Below, in pieces: positions 24,789 through 32,665 of a DNA stretch of 64,000 bases. The notes under the pieces are model-generated. The model did not search any database and was not told the origin of the DNA. It worked only from the letters and a program-made list of their open reading frames with translations. The DNA comes from Tabrizicola oligotrophica (lineage in GTDB: Bacteria > Pseudomonadota > Alphaproteobacteria > Rhodobacterales > Rhodobacteraceae): NCBI RefSeq assembly GCF_011008935.1, contig NZ_JAAIVJ010000002.1, positions 372,001-436,000 on the forward strand, read 5' to 3'. The position numbers were made by a program, and so were the translations under genes. Within the stretch, counting starts at the first letter, position 1. Every line of letters begins with the position of its first letter.

Positions 24789-25652
24789 TCAGACCAGCGC
24801 CATGAACCTGGGCCAGGCTTCCGGATCGGCCACGGTCTTGTCGCGACAGAAGGCGTTGCAAAAGCCGATGCGCCGGCCCTGCAGATCCAGAACATGGGTC
24901 ACCGGCCTGCCGGAATAGGGGCAGGCTGCGTTCTCGGCCCCGGTCCCCTCGACGGCTCGGGCGGCCAGAGGCACCGGGCCGGGCCATGGGCGGCGCGGAT
25001 AGGGGCGGCGGTAGAAGTCCTGATCGGCGCCATCGACCAGACCCATCGCGCGCCAGCGGCGGAACGAGGGGTGCGCCAGATGAGCCTGCACATAGTCCAT
25101 GGCGCGGGGCGAGACCGGCAGGTTGTAGGTGGCGATCCGGGTCGCAACCGGGGCAAAGAAGACATCCGCGGCGGAATAATCCCCCGCCAGCCAAAGCTTT
25201 GCGCCGGTTTGTTCGCGCGCCCAGTCCCAGATCGTCTCCAGCCGCTGCAGATCGGCCAGCACCTCGGCCGGCGGCAGGCAGTCAGTATAGCTGACGCGCA
25301 GGTTCATCGGGCAATGGCTGCGCAGGGCGGTGAACCCCGCGTGCATTTCGGCGGCCAGAACGCGGGCCACGGCGCGGGCCCGGGGATCGGCGGGCCAAAG
25401 CCCGGCCTCCGGATGGCGGCTGGCGAGTTCCTCGGCAATCGCGATGGTTTCCGGCACCACCACCCCGTCGGGCGTGCGCATGGTGGGGGCGGTCTTGCCC
25501 GGGTGGAAGGCCTTGAGAAGGTTTGGCAATTCGTCGGTGTAAAGTCGGGCGTGGTGCAAATTCACCGGGATGCCGAAGGCATCGAACAGCAGCCATCCAC
25601 GCAAGGACCACGAGGAATAGGCGCGGTCTCCGATCACAAGATCATAGGTCAT
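24789..25652 (-). CDS. Glutathione S-transferase family protein with C-terminal Cys motif
   Basis: This 287-aa protein has an N-terminal thioredoxin-like GST domain (YSSWSLRGWLLFDAFGIP at 12-29, VPETIAI at 66-72) and an alpha-helical C-terminal GST domain to about 205. A 45-residue tail follows, with C244 in CPYSGRPV and C265/C269 in GFCNAFCRDK. It resembles a degenerate YHS/TRASH-type metal site with one cysteine replaced by serine. GGAGA precedes the MTYDLV start. Likely a cytoplasmic thiol-transfer or detoxification enzyme. Its substrate is unknown. Confidence 0.85.
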   Translation of the reverse strand: MTYDLVIGDRAYSSWSLRGWLLFDAFGIPVNLHHARLYTDELPNLLKAFHPGKTAPTMRTPDGVVVPETIAIAEELASRHPEAGLWPADPRARAVARVLAAEMHAGFTALRSHCPMNLRVSYTDCLPPAEVLADLQRLETIWDWAREQTGAKLWLAGDYSAADVFFAPVATRIATYNLPVSPRAMDYVQAHLAHPSFRRWRAMGLVDGADQDFYRRPYPRRPWPGPVPLAARAVEGTGAENAACPYSGRPVTHVLDLQGRRIGFCNAFCRDKTVADPEAWPRFMALV

Positions 25653-25724
25653 TGGGCGTCTCCTTTCGCGGCAAGGAAGCACACCGCAGATATCAGGAAA
25701 AGCGCCGATTTGTGCGCAAGCCCA

Positions 25725-26300
25725 TCACGGGATGTGATTGACGGAAATCACTCTTGGCGCGGCGCCGAACTCCAGACAGGTCACCGACAGGTTGTCGATC
25801 TTGTGCGAGAAGGCCTCGGTCGGGGTCATGGCGCCAGCGTGCTGGATCGCCGCGACAATGGCGCCGAAATGGGCAACCACGATCACCTCGGGCAGGTGGG
25901 CCAGCCGCCGCAAGGCAGTTTCCACGCGGGCCGTGACCGCGTTCCAGCTTTCGCCGCCCGGAGGGCTGACATCGCCAGGGGTTTCCCAGAAGGCGCGGAT
26001 ATGGTCGGGGCTTTCGGCCTCGACCTCGGCAAAGCTGCGCATTTCCCAGGCGCCGAAATGCAGTTCGCGCCAGTCGCGGTCATGCGGCAGGCGGGGACGC
26101 GCCTGCAACCTGTCGGCCGTCGCCACCGCGCGGCTGAGGTCCGAAGAGATCACCGGCACGTCCGGCAGGTGCGCGTTCAGCCGCGCAAGTGCGGCATGGT
26201 CCGACAGATCGGCGGGCAGGTCGGTCCAGCCGACCATGGCCTTGGCGTGGGTTGGCCCGTGGCGCACCAGCCAGACCCGACAGGTCCCGCCCCGGTTCAA
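25725..26300 (-). CDS. Histidine phosphatase family protein (probable CobC-like alpha-ribazole phosphatase)
   Basis: This protein is 191 aa if translation begins at the TTG that overlaps the cobU stop (TTGA). The catalytic RHG is in VWLVRHGPTH at about residues 9-18. The second histidine is in VVAHFGAIVAA, and ELHFGAWE is the conserved E-x-x-F-G-x-W segment. No ATG gives the full domain, so the TTG start is inferred from the overlap and domain limits. Coupling to cobU suggests a role in the cobalamin nucleotide loop, removing phosphate from alpha-ribazole-5'-phosphate. Other small-molecule phosphatase roles remain possible. Confidence 0.8.
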   Translation of the reverse strand: MNRGGTCRVWLVRHGPTHAKAMVGWTDLPADLSDHAALARLNAHLPDVPVISSDLSRAVATADRLQARPRLPHDRDWRELHFGAWEMRSFAEVEAESPDHIRAFWETPGDVSPPGGESWNAVTARVETALRRLAHLPEVIVVAHFGAIVAAIQHAGAMTPTEAFSHKIDNLSVTCLEFGAAPRVISVNHIP

Positions 26301-26839
26301 GGCAGCACCGGCATCTGGCCTTTCAGCACCAAGGGCAGCCCCGCCATGACGCCCGCCACCAGATCGGCGGCCTCGGCCAGACGCTGGTTCAGCCGGCCCT
26401 GCTCGTCCCGGAAATCCCGGGACAGGCGGTTGTCGGGGACAATGCCCCAGCCGACCTCGTTCGACACCACGATCACCGGGCCGGGGTGCGTGGCAATAGC
26501 CGCGATCAGCCCGGCGGTTTCGGTCGCAATGTCGTCGCCGCCCAGCATCACATTGGTCAGCCACAGCGTTGCGCAATCAAGCAGCACCACACCCGGCGCG
26601 CGGCCCAAGGCGCCCGCCACATCGCGCGGCGCCTCATGCGTCACCCAACCGGTGCCGCGGTCGGCAACATGCCGGTCGATCCGCGCCCGCATTTCTTCAT
26701 CCCAAATCTCGGCAGTTGCGATATAATGCCGCGGCAGGCCCGCCGCATGTGCCAGCCGCTCGGCGAGCCGCGATTTGCCGGACCTTGCGCCGCCGACTAT
26801 CAGGGAAAATTTCGGGAAGGGCGGGGGTGATCCGGTCAC
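26297..26839 (-). CDS. cobU: Adenosylcobinamide kinase / adenosylcobinamide-phosphate guanylyltransferase
   Basis: This 180-aa bifunctional enzyme phosphorylates adenosylcobinamide and transfers GMP to it in cobalamin assembly. The P-loop is VGGARSGKSRLAE at about 15-27. The RIDRHVADRGTGWVTHEAP segment contains the guanylylated histidine region, and VVSNEVGWGIVP is typical of CobU/CobP. It diverges from rpoH2 across 55 bases, and the rpoH2 promoter motif starts inside its 5' end. The CobC-like gene follows by a TTGA overlap. Confidence 0.95.
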   Translation of the reverse strand: MTGSPPPFPKFSLIVGGARSGKSRLAERLAHAAGLPRHYIATAEIWDEEMRARIDRHVADRGTGWVTHEAPRDVAGALGRAPGVVLLDCATLWLTNVMLGGDDIATETAGLIAAIATHPGPVIVVSNEVGWGIVPDNRLSRDFRDEQGRLNQRLAEAADLVAGVMAGLPLVLKGQMPVLP

Positions 26840-26857
26840 GCGGTTGGTCCGTATAAG
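26828..26857 (+). promoter_or_regulatory. Sigma-E (group IV)-like promoter of rpoH2
   Basis: TGATCC at 26828-26833, an 18-base spacer and TATAAG at 26852-26857 lie 37 bases before the rpoH2 ATG. The -35 hexamer matches the TGATC motif described for the Rhodobacter sphaeroides RpoE regulon, in which rpoHII is an established target. The -35 box overlaps the start of cobU on the other strand. Confidence 0.6.
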
Positions 26858-26894
26858 TTCCAGAAGTCGCTCTGGCCAGAAGGGGGAGGCGGCG

Positions 26895-27770
26895 ATGGCT
26901 CTCGATGGATATACCGATCAAACGCTGCCCCGCCAAGCGCGCGCAGCCGAACTTCTGGATGCCGAGACCGAAGCCGCCCTTGCCCGCGCCTGGCGCGACC
27001 ACGGGGATACCGCCGCGCTGCACCGGCTGGTGACGGCCTATATGCGGCTGGCGATTTCGATGGCCTGCCGGTTCCGTCGCTATGGCGCCCCGATGAACGA
27101 CCTGATTCAGGAAGCGAGCCTTGGCCTGATGAAGGCGGCCGAAAAGTTCGATCCCGATCGCGGGGTTCGATTCTCGACCTATGCGGTCTGGTGGATCAAG
27201 GCTTCGGTGCAGGATTATGTCATGCGCAACTGGTCCTTGGTCCGCACCGGCTCTACCACCGGGCAAAAGGCGCTGTTCTTCAACCTGCGGCGGGTCGAGG
27301 CCAAGCTTTCGCGCGAAGCCGAGGCGGCGGGCGGCAGTCTTGATCCGCACCAGCTGCGCGAAAGGGTGGCGCACGAGGTGGGCGTGACACTCGCCGAGGT
27401 GCAGATGATGCAGGGGCGGCTTTCCGGCATGGATGCCTCGCTCAACGCGCCACAAGTCAGTGATGAAGACGGGCGCGAGTGGATTGACGTGCTTGAGGAC
27501 GATGCGATGCAGGCGGCAGAGGCGGTGGAAGCCGCCCATGACCGGGCGCAGCTGCGCCACTGGCTGGCCGGGGCACTGGGGGCGCTGAAACCCCGCGAGC
27601 GCTACATCGTGACAGAGCGCCGCCTGCGGGATGTGCCGCGCACGCTGGAATCGCTGGGGTTGGAGCTGGGCCTGTCGAAAGAGCGCATCCGCCAGCTTGA
27701 GGCCGCCGCCTATGCCAAGCTGCGCCGCCACCTTGAAACCCACAGCGCCGGGGTGCATGACTTTCTGTGA
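26895..27770 (+). CDS. rpoH2: RNA polymerase sigma factor RpoH2 (sigma-32 family)
   Basis: This 291-aa alternative sigma factor has region 2 DLIQEASLGLMKAAEKFDPDRGVRFSTYAVWWIKASVQDYVMRNWSLV. The RpoH-box-like QKALFFNLRR follows at about 125-134, and region 4 LKPRERYIVTERRL...SKERIRQLEAAAYAKLR closes the protein. The divergence from the usual RpoH1 sequence and the sigma-E-like promoter point to the RpoHII paralogue. In R. sphaeroides that paralogue drives singlet-oxygen and heat responses. GGGGGAGG eight bases before MALDGYT sets the start, excluding a 40-residue upstream extension. Confidence 0.9.
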   Translation: MALDGYTDQTLPRQARAAELLDAETEAALARAWRDHGDTAALHRLVTAYMRLAISMACRFRRYGAPMNDLIQEASLGLMKAAEKFDPDRGVRFSTYAVWWIKASVQDYVMRNWSLVRTGSTTGQKALFFNLRRVEAKLSREAEAAGGSLDPHQLRERVAHEVGVTLAEVQMMQGRLSGMDASLNAPQVSDEDGREWIDVLEDDAMQAAEAVEAAHDRAQLRHWLAGALGALKPRERYIVTERRLRDVPRTLESLGLELGLSKERIRQLEAAAYAKLRRHLETHSAGVHDFL

Positions 27771-28576
27771 TGAAAGTTCTTGCGCTCCTGCTGGCGCTCG
27801 CCACCCCGGCCTGTGCCAAAGAAATCCCGCTCGAGGCGCTGGACGACCCCACGATCTTCTCGGGGGTCAACGTGGTGATCCTTGGCGAAACCCACGACAA
27901 CCCGGCCCATCACGCCCATCAGGCCCGGGCAGTGGCCACCTTGAAGCCAAAGGCGCTGGTCTTCGAGATGGTGTCACCAGAGGCGGCGGCGCGGATGCCC
28001 GCAGTCCTGCCCGATGCACCCGGACTTGCCACCACGCTGGGCTGGGATGCGACCGGATGGCCGGATTTCTCGTTGTATTACCCGATCTTTGCTGCCGCTC
28101 CCGCCGCGCGGGTTTACGGCGCGGAGGTGTCGCGGGACATCGCGCGCAGGGCTTTTGACACCGGCATCGCCGCCCAGTTCGGCGAGGGCGCCGCGGCCTA
28201 TGGCCTGACCACCGCGCTTGCCGCCACCGAACAGGCGCAGCGCGAGGCCGAGCAGCTTGCGGCGCATTGCAACGCGCTGCCGCCCGATCTGCTGCCCGGC
28301 ATGGTGGCGGTGCAGCGCCTGCGCGACGCGGTTCTGGCCCGCGCTGTCGTGCAGGCGATGGCCGAGACCGGCGGCCCGGTTGCAGTCATCACCGGCACTG
28401 GCCATGCGCGCAAGGATGAGGGCTTGCCCGTGCCGCTGGCCCGGGTCGCGCCCGAGTTGCGGCTGCTGTCCATCGGCCAGTTCGAAGCGATGGTGCCGGA
28501 CGCCCCGCCCTTTGACCTTTGGCTTGTCACCCCGCCCGCGCCGCGCGACGACCCCTGCGCTGCGTTTCGGGGCTGA
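27770..28576 (+). CDS. ChaN-family (DUF399) heme-regulated lipoprotein-like protein
   Basis: This 268-aa protein matches the ChaN/DUF399 family: GETHDNPAHHAHQARAV (about 45-61) and GTGHARKDEGLPVPL near the C-terminus. The family binds heme and resembles erythromycin-esterase/TIKI hydrolase folds. The N-terminus MKVLALLLALATPACAKE is a signal peptide with a cysteine at a plausible lipobox (TPAC). Its start overlaps the rpoH2 stop by one base (TGATG), so it is coupled to the sigma factor and probably stress-induced with it. Confidence 0.82.
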   Translation: MKVLALLLALATPACAKEIPLEALDDPTIFSGVNVVILGETHDNPAHHAHQARAVATLKPKALVFEMVSPEAAARMPAVLPDAPGLATTLGWDATGWPDFSLYYPIFAAAPAARVYGAEVSRDIARRAFDTGIAAQFGEGAAAYGLTTALAATEQAQREAEQLAAHCNALPPDLLPGMVAVQRLRDAVLARAVVQAMAETGGPVAVITGTGHARKDEGLPVPLARVAPELRLLSIGQFEAMVPDAPPFDLWLVTPPAPRDDPCAAFRG

Positions 28577-28664
28577 TCCGGCAATCCGCCTTGCGCGGAA
28601 CCGGCTTATCGGCAAACCTGCAGACCGATGGGCCGCAGCACCATCCCTGAAACCGTGGAGCAAG

Positions 28665-29354
28665 ATGGCCACCCGGCACCGCCCGCCCCCCGCCAGTCCG
28701 GCACAGCTCATCGCCCGGCGCCTGCCGGACTGGCGCGCGGACGTGGTGTTCGATGTCGGGGCCAACGTGGGCCAATCTGCCCGAGAATTTGCCCAAGGCT
28801 GGCCCGACGCCCGGATCCACAGCTTTGAACCCGTACCCCGCAGTTTTGCGCGGCTGTGCGAGGCGACCCGCGACCTGTCTTTGGTGACTGCGCACAACCT
28901 CGGCCTTGGCCGCCATTCGGGGGCGGCAGAGATGACGGATCTGGCCAATTCGGTGCAGAACCGGATCGTCGCCGAACCCGCGGCCGCAGCCGAGGCCACC
29001 ACCACCCAGACTGTGCAGATCCTGCGCGGCGCGGATTTCTGCGACAGCCACGGCATCCGCCGGATCTCTTATCTGAAGATCGACACCGAAGGTCACGATC
29101 TGGAGGTGCTGAAAGGGTTTGGTGCCCTGCTGAAGTGGGTGGATTTCGTGCAGGTCGAAGCCGGGATGAACCCCTACAACAAGACGCATGTCCCATTCGA
29201 GGCGCTGTCCTCTTTCCTGACAAGACGCGGCTTCCTGCTGTTCTACCTGTTTGAACAGATGATGGAGTTCAAGCTGGGCGGGCGCCCGGTCCTGCGGCGC
29301 TGCAATCCGGTTTTCATCAATGATCGCCTTGTCGATCTGGCCGGCATTGCCTGA
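28665..29354 (+). CDS. FkbM-family methyltransferase
   Basis: This 229-aa SAM-dependent methyltransferase of the FkbM type has SAM motif I VVFDVGANVGQSAREF at about 27-42 and HSFEPVPRSFARL next. YLKIDTEGHDLEVLKGF, at about 133-149, is the FkbM post-I signature. GGAGC lies before MATRHRPP. The acceptor is unknown. Family members usually O-methylate sugars or secondary metabolites. It sits alone between chaN and coaBC on the same strand. Confidence 0.85.
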   Translation: MATRHRPPPASPAQLIARRLPDWRADVVFDVGANVGQSAREFAQGWPDARIHSFEPVPRSFARLCEATRDLSLVTAHNLGLGRHSGAAEMTDLANSVQNRIVAEPAAAAEATTTQTVQILRGADFCDSHGIRRISYLKIDTEGHDLEVLKGFGALLKWVDFVQVEAGMNPYNKTHVPFEALSSFLTRRGFLLFYLFEQMMEFKLGGRPVLRRCNPVFINDRLVDLAGIA

Positions 29355-29414
29355 GCCGGGTTGAGTTCGCCCCGGCCCGGCCCTAACGTGGGCCGACCCT
29401 GAGCGGAGACCCCC

Positions 29415-30614
29415 ATGCTGGCCGGCAAGCGCATTCTTCTGGTGATCGGCGGCGGCATCGCGGCCTATAAATCGCTTTTGCTGATCCGGCTGCTAAAAAC
29501 CGCAGGCGCAGCGGTGACGCCGGTGCTGACGCGGGCAGGGGCAGAATTTGTCACGCCGCTCTCGGTTGCGGCACTTGCCGGTGAAAAGGTGCATGAGGCG
29601 CTGTTCGACCTGACGGATGAGGCCGAGATGGGCCATATCCAGCTCAGCCGCGTCGCCGATCTGCTGATTGTCGCCCCGGCAACGGCGGATCTGATGGCGA
29701 AGCTTGCCACCGGCCGGGCCGAAGATCTGGCCTCGACGCTCTTGTTGGCGACGGATACCCCGGTGCTGATGGCGCCGGCGATGAATGTGCGGATGTGGGA
29801 CCATCCGGCAACCCGGCGCAATCTGGCGGTGCTGCAGGCCGATGGCGTGCGCTTTGTCGGGCCGGAGGACGGCGAGATGGCCTGCGGCGAATTCGGGCCG
29901 GGGCGCATGGCCGAACCCGAGACGATCCTTGCGGCCATTGACGCCGCCTTGGCGGACGGGCCGCTGAAGGGCAGGCATGTGCTGGTGACTTCGGGTCCGA
30001 CGCATGAGCCGATCGACCCGGTGCGCTACATCGCCAATCGCTCGTCCGGGGCGCAGGGCACTGCGATTGCCGCCGCGCTGCGCGATCTTGGGGCGCAGGT
30101 GACGTTTGTCACCGGGCCAGCCACTGTGCCGCCACCGGCGGGGGTGCAGGTGGTGCGGGTGGAGACGGCGCGCGAGATGCTGGCGGCGGTCGAGGCCGCG
30201 CTGCCCGCCGATGCCGCCGTGATGACTGCCGCGGTTGCAGACTGGCGGGTGGCCAACCAGAACGGCCAGAAGATGAAGAAAGACGGCTCGGGCAAGGCCC
30301 CGGCGCTGGAGTTTGCCGAGAACCCCGACATACTGGCGAGCGTCTCGAAAGGGCCGACGCGGCCCCGGCTGGTGATAGGCTTTGCCGCCGAAACCGAGCA
30401 GGTGGTGGACCATGCTACCGCCAAGCGGGTGCGCAAGGGCTGTGACTGGATCGTGGCGAACGATGTCTCGCCCGCGACGGGGATCATGGGCGGGACCGAG
30501 AATGCGGTGGTGCTGATCTCGGCCGCGGGCGCAGAGGCCTGGCCGCGCATGGCCAAGGATCAGGTGGCGAAGAAACTTGCAGACCGCATTGCCCTAGCGC
30601 TGCAAAATTCCTGA
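29415..30614 (+). CDS. coaBC: Bifunctional phosphopantothenoylcysteine decarboxylase / phosphopantothenate--cysteine ligase
   Basis: This 399-aa coenzyme A biosynthesis enzyme has an N-terminal FMN-dependent decarboxylase domain (ILLVIGGGIAAYKSLLLIRLL, the histidine motif in EMGHIQLSRVADLLIVAPATADLMAKLATG, and APAMNVRMWDHPATRRNL). The C-terminal ligase domain has VLVTSGPTHEPIDPVRYIANRSSGAQG at about 194-220 and the lysine motif ending KVRKGCDWIVAND-like. It is full length. Downstream are two perfect hairpins and dut. Confidence 0.96.
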   Translation: MLAGKRILLVIGGGIAAYKSLLLIRLLKTAGAAVTPVLTRAGAEFVTPLSVAALAGEKVHEALFDLTDEAEMGHIQLSRVADLLIVAPATADLMAKLATGRAEDLASTLLLATDTPVLMAPAMNVRMWDHPATRRNLAVLQADGVRFVGPEDGEMACGEFGPGRMAEPETILAAIDAALADGPLKGRHVLVTSGPTHEPIDPVRYIANRSSGAQGTAIAAALRDLGAQVTFVTGPATVPPPAGVQVVRVETAREMLAAVEAALPADAAVMTAAVADWRVANQNGQKMKKDGSGKAPALEFAENPDILASVSKGPTRPRLVIGFAAETEQVVDHATAKRVRKGCDWIVANDVSPATGIMGGTENAVVLISAAGAEAWPRMAKDQVAKKLADRIALALQNS

Positions 30615-30650
30615 AGCAGGAATTTTGTCCGGAATTCGTGCGAATTCCGG
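30603..30650 (+). terminator. Two tandem perfect hairpins at the end of coaBC
   Basis: The 11-bp stem caaaattcctg/caggaattttg (30603-30613 with 30617-30627, loop aag) includes the coaBC stop codon. It is followed at once by the 10-bp stem ccggaattcg/cgaattccgg (30629-30638 with 30641-30650, loop tg). The shape is like the three hairpins at 12043-12109. Likely a transcript end or processing site. Confidence 0.55.
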
Positions 30651-30687
30651 GGCGATCTGGCGAAGGGGAGTGCTGGCGCAGATGTGC

Positions 30688-30718
30688 GCCTCCGGCGGGG
30701 ATATTTGGGAACAGATGA
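30688..30718 (+). repeat. Dispersed repeat family 1, copy B
   Basis: The unit gcctccggcggggatatttg then ggaacagatga ends directly at the dut start codon. The ggga within it is the only Shine-Dalgarno-like sequence available for dut, so the repeat may have been co-opted as its leader. Confidence 0.65.
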
Positions 30719-31186
30719 ATGGCAGTTGACGTTCGGGTGATGCGGGAAGACGGGGCGGACCCTGCGGTGCCGTTGCCGGCCTATCAGACGGTGGGCAGTG
30801 CCGGGGCGGACATCTGCGCCAATCTGCCGGTCGAGATGCGGGCGGCGGGCTTTGTCCTGCAGCCGATGGAGCGGGCGATCGTGCCGACCGGGCTGCGGGT
30901 GGCGATTCCTGTGGGTTTCGAGATGCAGATCCGGCCGCGCTCTGGCATGGCCCTGAAACATGGCATCACCCTGCCGAATACGCCCGGCACCATCGACAGC
31001 GACTATCGCGGACCGCTGGGGGTGGCCTTGGTCAACCTTGGGGCGGCGCCCTATGTGGTGCGCCATGGCGACCGGATCGCGCAATGCGTGGTGGCGCCGG
31101 TGGTGCAGGCGGGCTTTGCGCTGGTGGCGGATCTGGACGACACGCCGCGCGGCCAGGGCGGCTTTGGCTCGACGGGGACACGCTGA
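30719..31186 (+). CDS. dut: Deoxyuridine 5'-triphosphate nucleotidohydrolase
   Basis: This 155-aa trimeric dUTPase hydrolyses dUTP to dUMP and pyrophosphate, keeping uracil out of DNA. Motifs in order: AGADICAN (motif 1), [11 protein letters not shown] (motif 2), [20 protein letters not shown] (motif 3), GDRIAQCVV (motif 4) and the C-terminal [10 protein letters not shown] (motif 5). The stop overlaps the next start by one base (TGATG). Confidence 0.97.
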   Translation: MAVDVRVMREDGADPAVPLPAYQTVGSAGADICANLPVEMRAAGFVLQPMERAIVPTGLRVAIPVGFEMQIRPRSGMALKHGITLPNTPGTIDSDYRGPLGVALVNLGAAPYVVRHGDRIAQCVVAPVVQAGFALVADLDDTPRGQGGFGSTGTR

Positions 31187-32226
31187 TGCTGGTGATCGCT
31201 CTGGGCCTTGGGATCTGGGCTTTGGGCTGGGTCATGGAGGTGCCGGTTGTCCGGCGTCTGGCGGTTCTGGGGGCGGTTTGGGCAGCGGTGGTTCTGGTGC
31301 ATCTGGTGCTGCCGGAGGGGCATGCGGTTCGGCTTGCCATCGGCGGGGATGTCAGGGTCTGGCTGGTGCTTGGCGGGGGCGGGGTCCTGGTTGCGGGCTA
31401 TGTTTTCGGATTGCGCCTGTTGCGCGACCGCGCCCGGCCACTGGCGGTGCGGGAGCCGGTGCAGGACGGAGCGTTCCGTGACGCCGAGCTTGACCGCTAT
31501 GCCCGCCATATCCTCTTGCGCGAGATCGGCGGGCCGGGGCAGCAAAGGCTGAAGGCGGCGAAGGTGCTGGTGGTCGGGGCCGGCGGGCTGGGCTCGCCCG
31601 CCTTGCTCTATCTTGCGGCGGCCGGGGTGGGAACGATCGGGGTGATCGACGCCGACGTGGTCGAAGGATCGAACCTGCAGCGCCAGATCATCCATGCCGA
31701 CGCTCGCATCGGTCTGCCGAAGGTGCAGTCGGCCGAGATCGCCATGCGGGCGCTGAACCCGTTCATCACGGTGCGGCCCTATCAGCGGCGGCTGGAGGAG
31801 CAAACCGCCGCCGCGCTGATTGCCGAGTATGATCTGATCCTGGACGGAACCGACAATTTCGACACCCGCTATCTGGTGAACCGGGTCTGTGCCGATCTGG
31901 GCAAGCCGTTGATATCGGCGGCCATCACCCAGTGGGAGGGCCAGATTGCGCTTTACGATCCGGCGCGCGGCGGCCCCTGCTATCAGTGCGTCTTTCCCGA
32001 GCGTCCCTTGCCGGGCATGGTGCCGACCTGTGCCGAAGCCGGGGTGGCTGCGCCCTTGCCGGGGATCATTGGTGCGATGATGGCGATGGAGGCGGTCAAG
32101 CACCTGACCGGCGCAGGAGAAGCGCTGCGCGGGCGGCTGATGATTTTCGACGCGCTTTATGCCGAGGCGCGGGTGATCGGTGTCAAGAAACGCCCGGATT
32201 GTCCGGTCTGCGCAGGAAAGGCCTGA
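31186..32226 (+). CDS. moeB: ThiF/MoeB/HesA-family adenylyltransferase with N-terminal membrane segments
   Basis: This 346-aa protein has a C-terminal E1-like domain (about 95-346) that adenylates the C-terminus of a ubiquitin-like sulfur carrier such as MoaD or ThiS. The nucleotide loop is GAGGLGSPALLYLAAAG near residue 129, SNLQRQIIH is the arginine motif, and CYQCVFPE plus CPVCAGKA form the zinc site. The segment GMVPTCAEAGV holds the candidate sulfur-handling cysteine. Unlike E. coli MoeB, the first ~90 residues form three hydrophobic segments (about 1-19, 25-45, 56-76), so the enzyme is probably membrane-anchored. Its ATG overlaps the dut stop. Confidence 0.87.
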   Translation: MLVIALGLGIWALGWVMEVPVVRRLAVLGAVWAAVVLVHLVLPEGHAVRLAIGGDVRVWLVLGGGGVLVAGYVFGLRLLRDRARPLAVREPVQDGAFRDAELDRYARHILLREIGGPGQQRLKAAKVLVVGAGGLGSPALLYLAAAGVGTIGVIDADVVEGSNLQRQIIHADARIGLPKVQSAEIAMRALNPFITVRPYQRRLEEQTAAALIAEYDLILDGTDNFDTRYLVNRVCADLGKPLISAAITQWEGQIALYDPARGGPCYQCVFPERPLPGMVPTCAEAGVAAPLPGIIGAMMAMEAVKHLTGAGEALRGRLMIFDALYAEARVIGVKKRPDCPVCAGKA

Positions 32227-32276
32227 CGCCGGCAGACAAACGTGTAAGCTCAGGCTGCGAACAGGGAGGGTTTCAC

Positions 32277-32651
32277 ATGTTTGAAGGGGTGAATTGGCTG
32301 GCCGTGGGGCTGGGCTTCGTCCTGTCCTTCGGCTTTGGCTGGTTTTACTACGGGCCGAAAGGGTTCTATCCGGCATGGAGTGCTTCTGCCGGGGTCAGGC
32401 ATCAGCCGGGTGATCCGATGGGCGCGGCCTTTGGCAGCCTGGTGGTCGGGTTGGTGCTGTATTCGGTTTTCGTGGGCGTGATGGTGGCGCGCGGCATGAC
32501 GGGGCCGCTGATCCTTGGGGTCATCGCCTTCATCGTGATGGGCTATTCGAACAACGCCTTCAAGAAGCTGGGGCCGGCGAGCCGCGCGATTGACGCCGGA
32601 AGCTGGGCAGCTTCCGGCGTGCTGATGCTTCTGGCGCAGGGGCTTTTGTAA
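32277..32651 (+). CDS. DUF1761 domain membrane protein
   Basis: This 124-aa protein has four hydrophobic segments. NWLAVGLGFVLSFGFGWFYYGPKGFYPAW at the N-terminus (with GW.YYGP..F...W) and VMGYSNNAFKKLG match DUF1761. AGGGAGGG precedes the ATG. Function of the family is unknown. It is the last gene of the coaBC-dut-moeB run and converges with the dioxygenase gene across 14 bases. Confidence 0.85.
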   Translation: MFEGVNWLAVGLGFVLSFGFGWFYYGPKGFYPAWSASAGVRHQPGDPMGAAFGSLVVGLVLYSVFVGVMVARGMTGPLILGVIAFIVMGYSNNAFKKLGPASRAIDAGSWAASGVLMLLAQGLL

Positions 32652-32665
32652 GGGGGAACCTTGCC

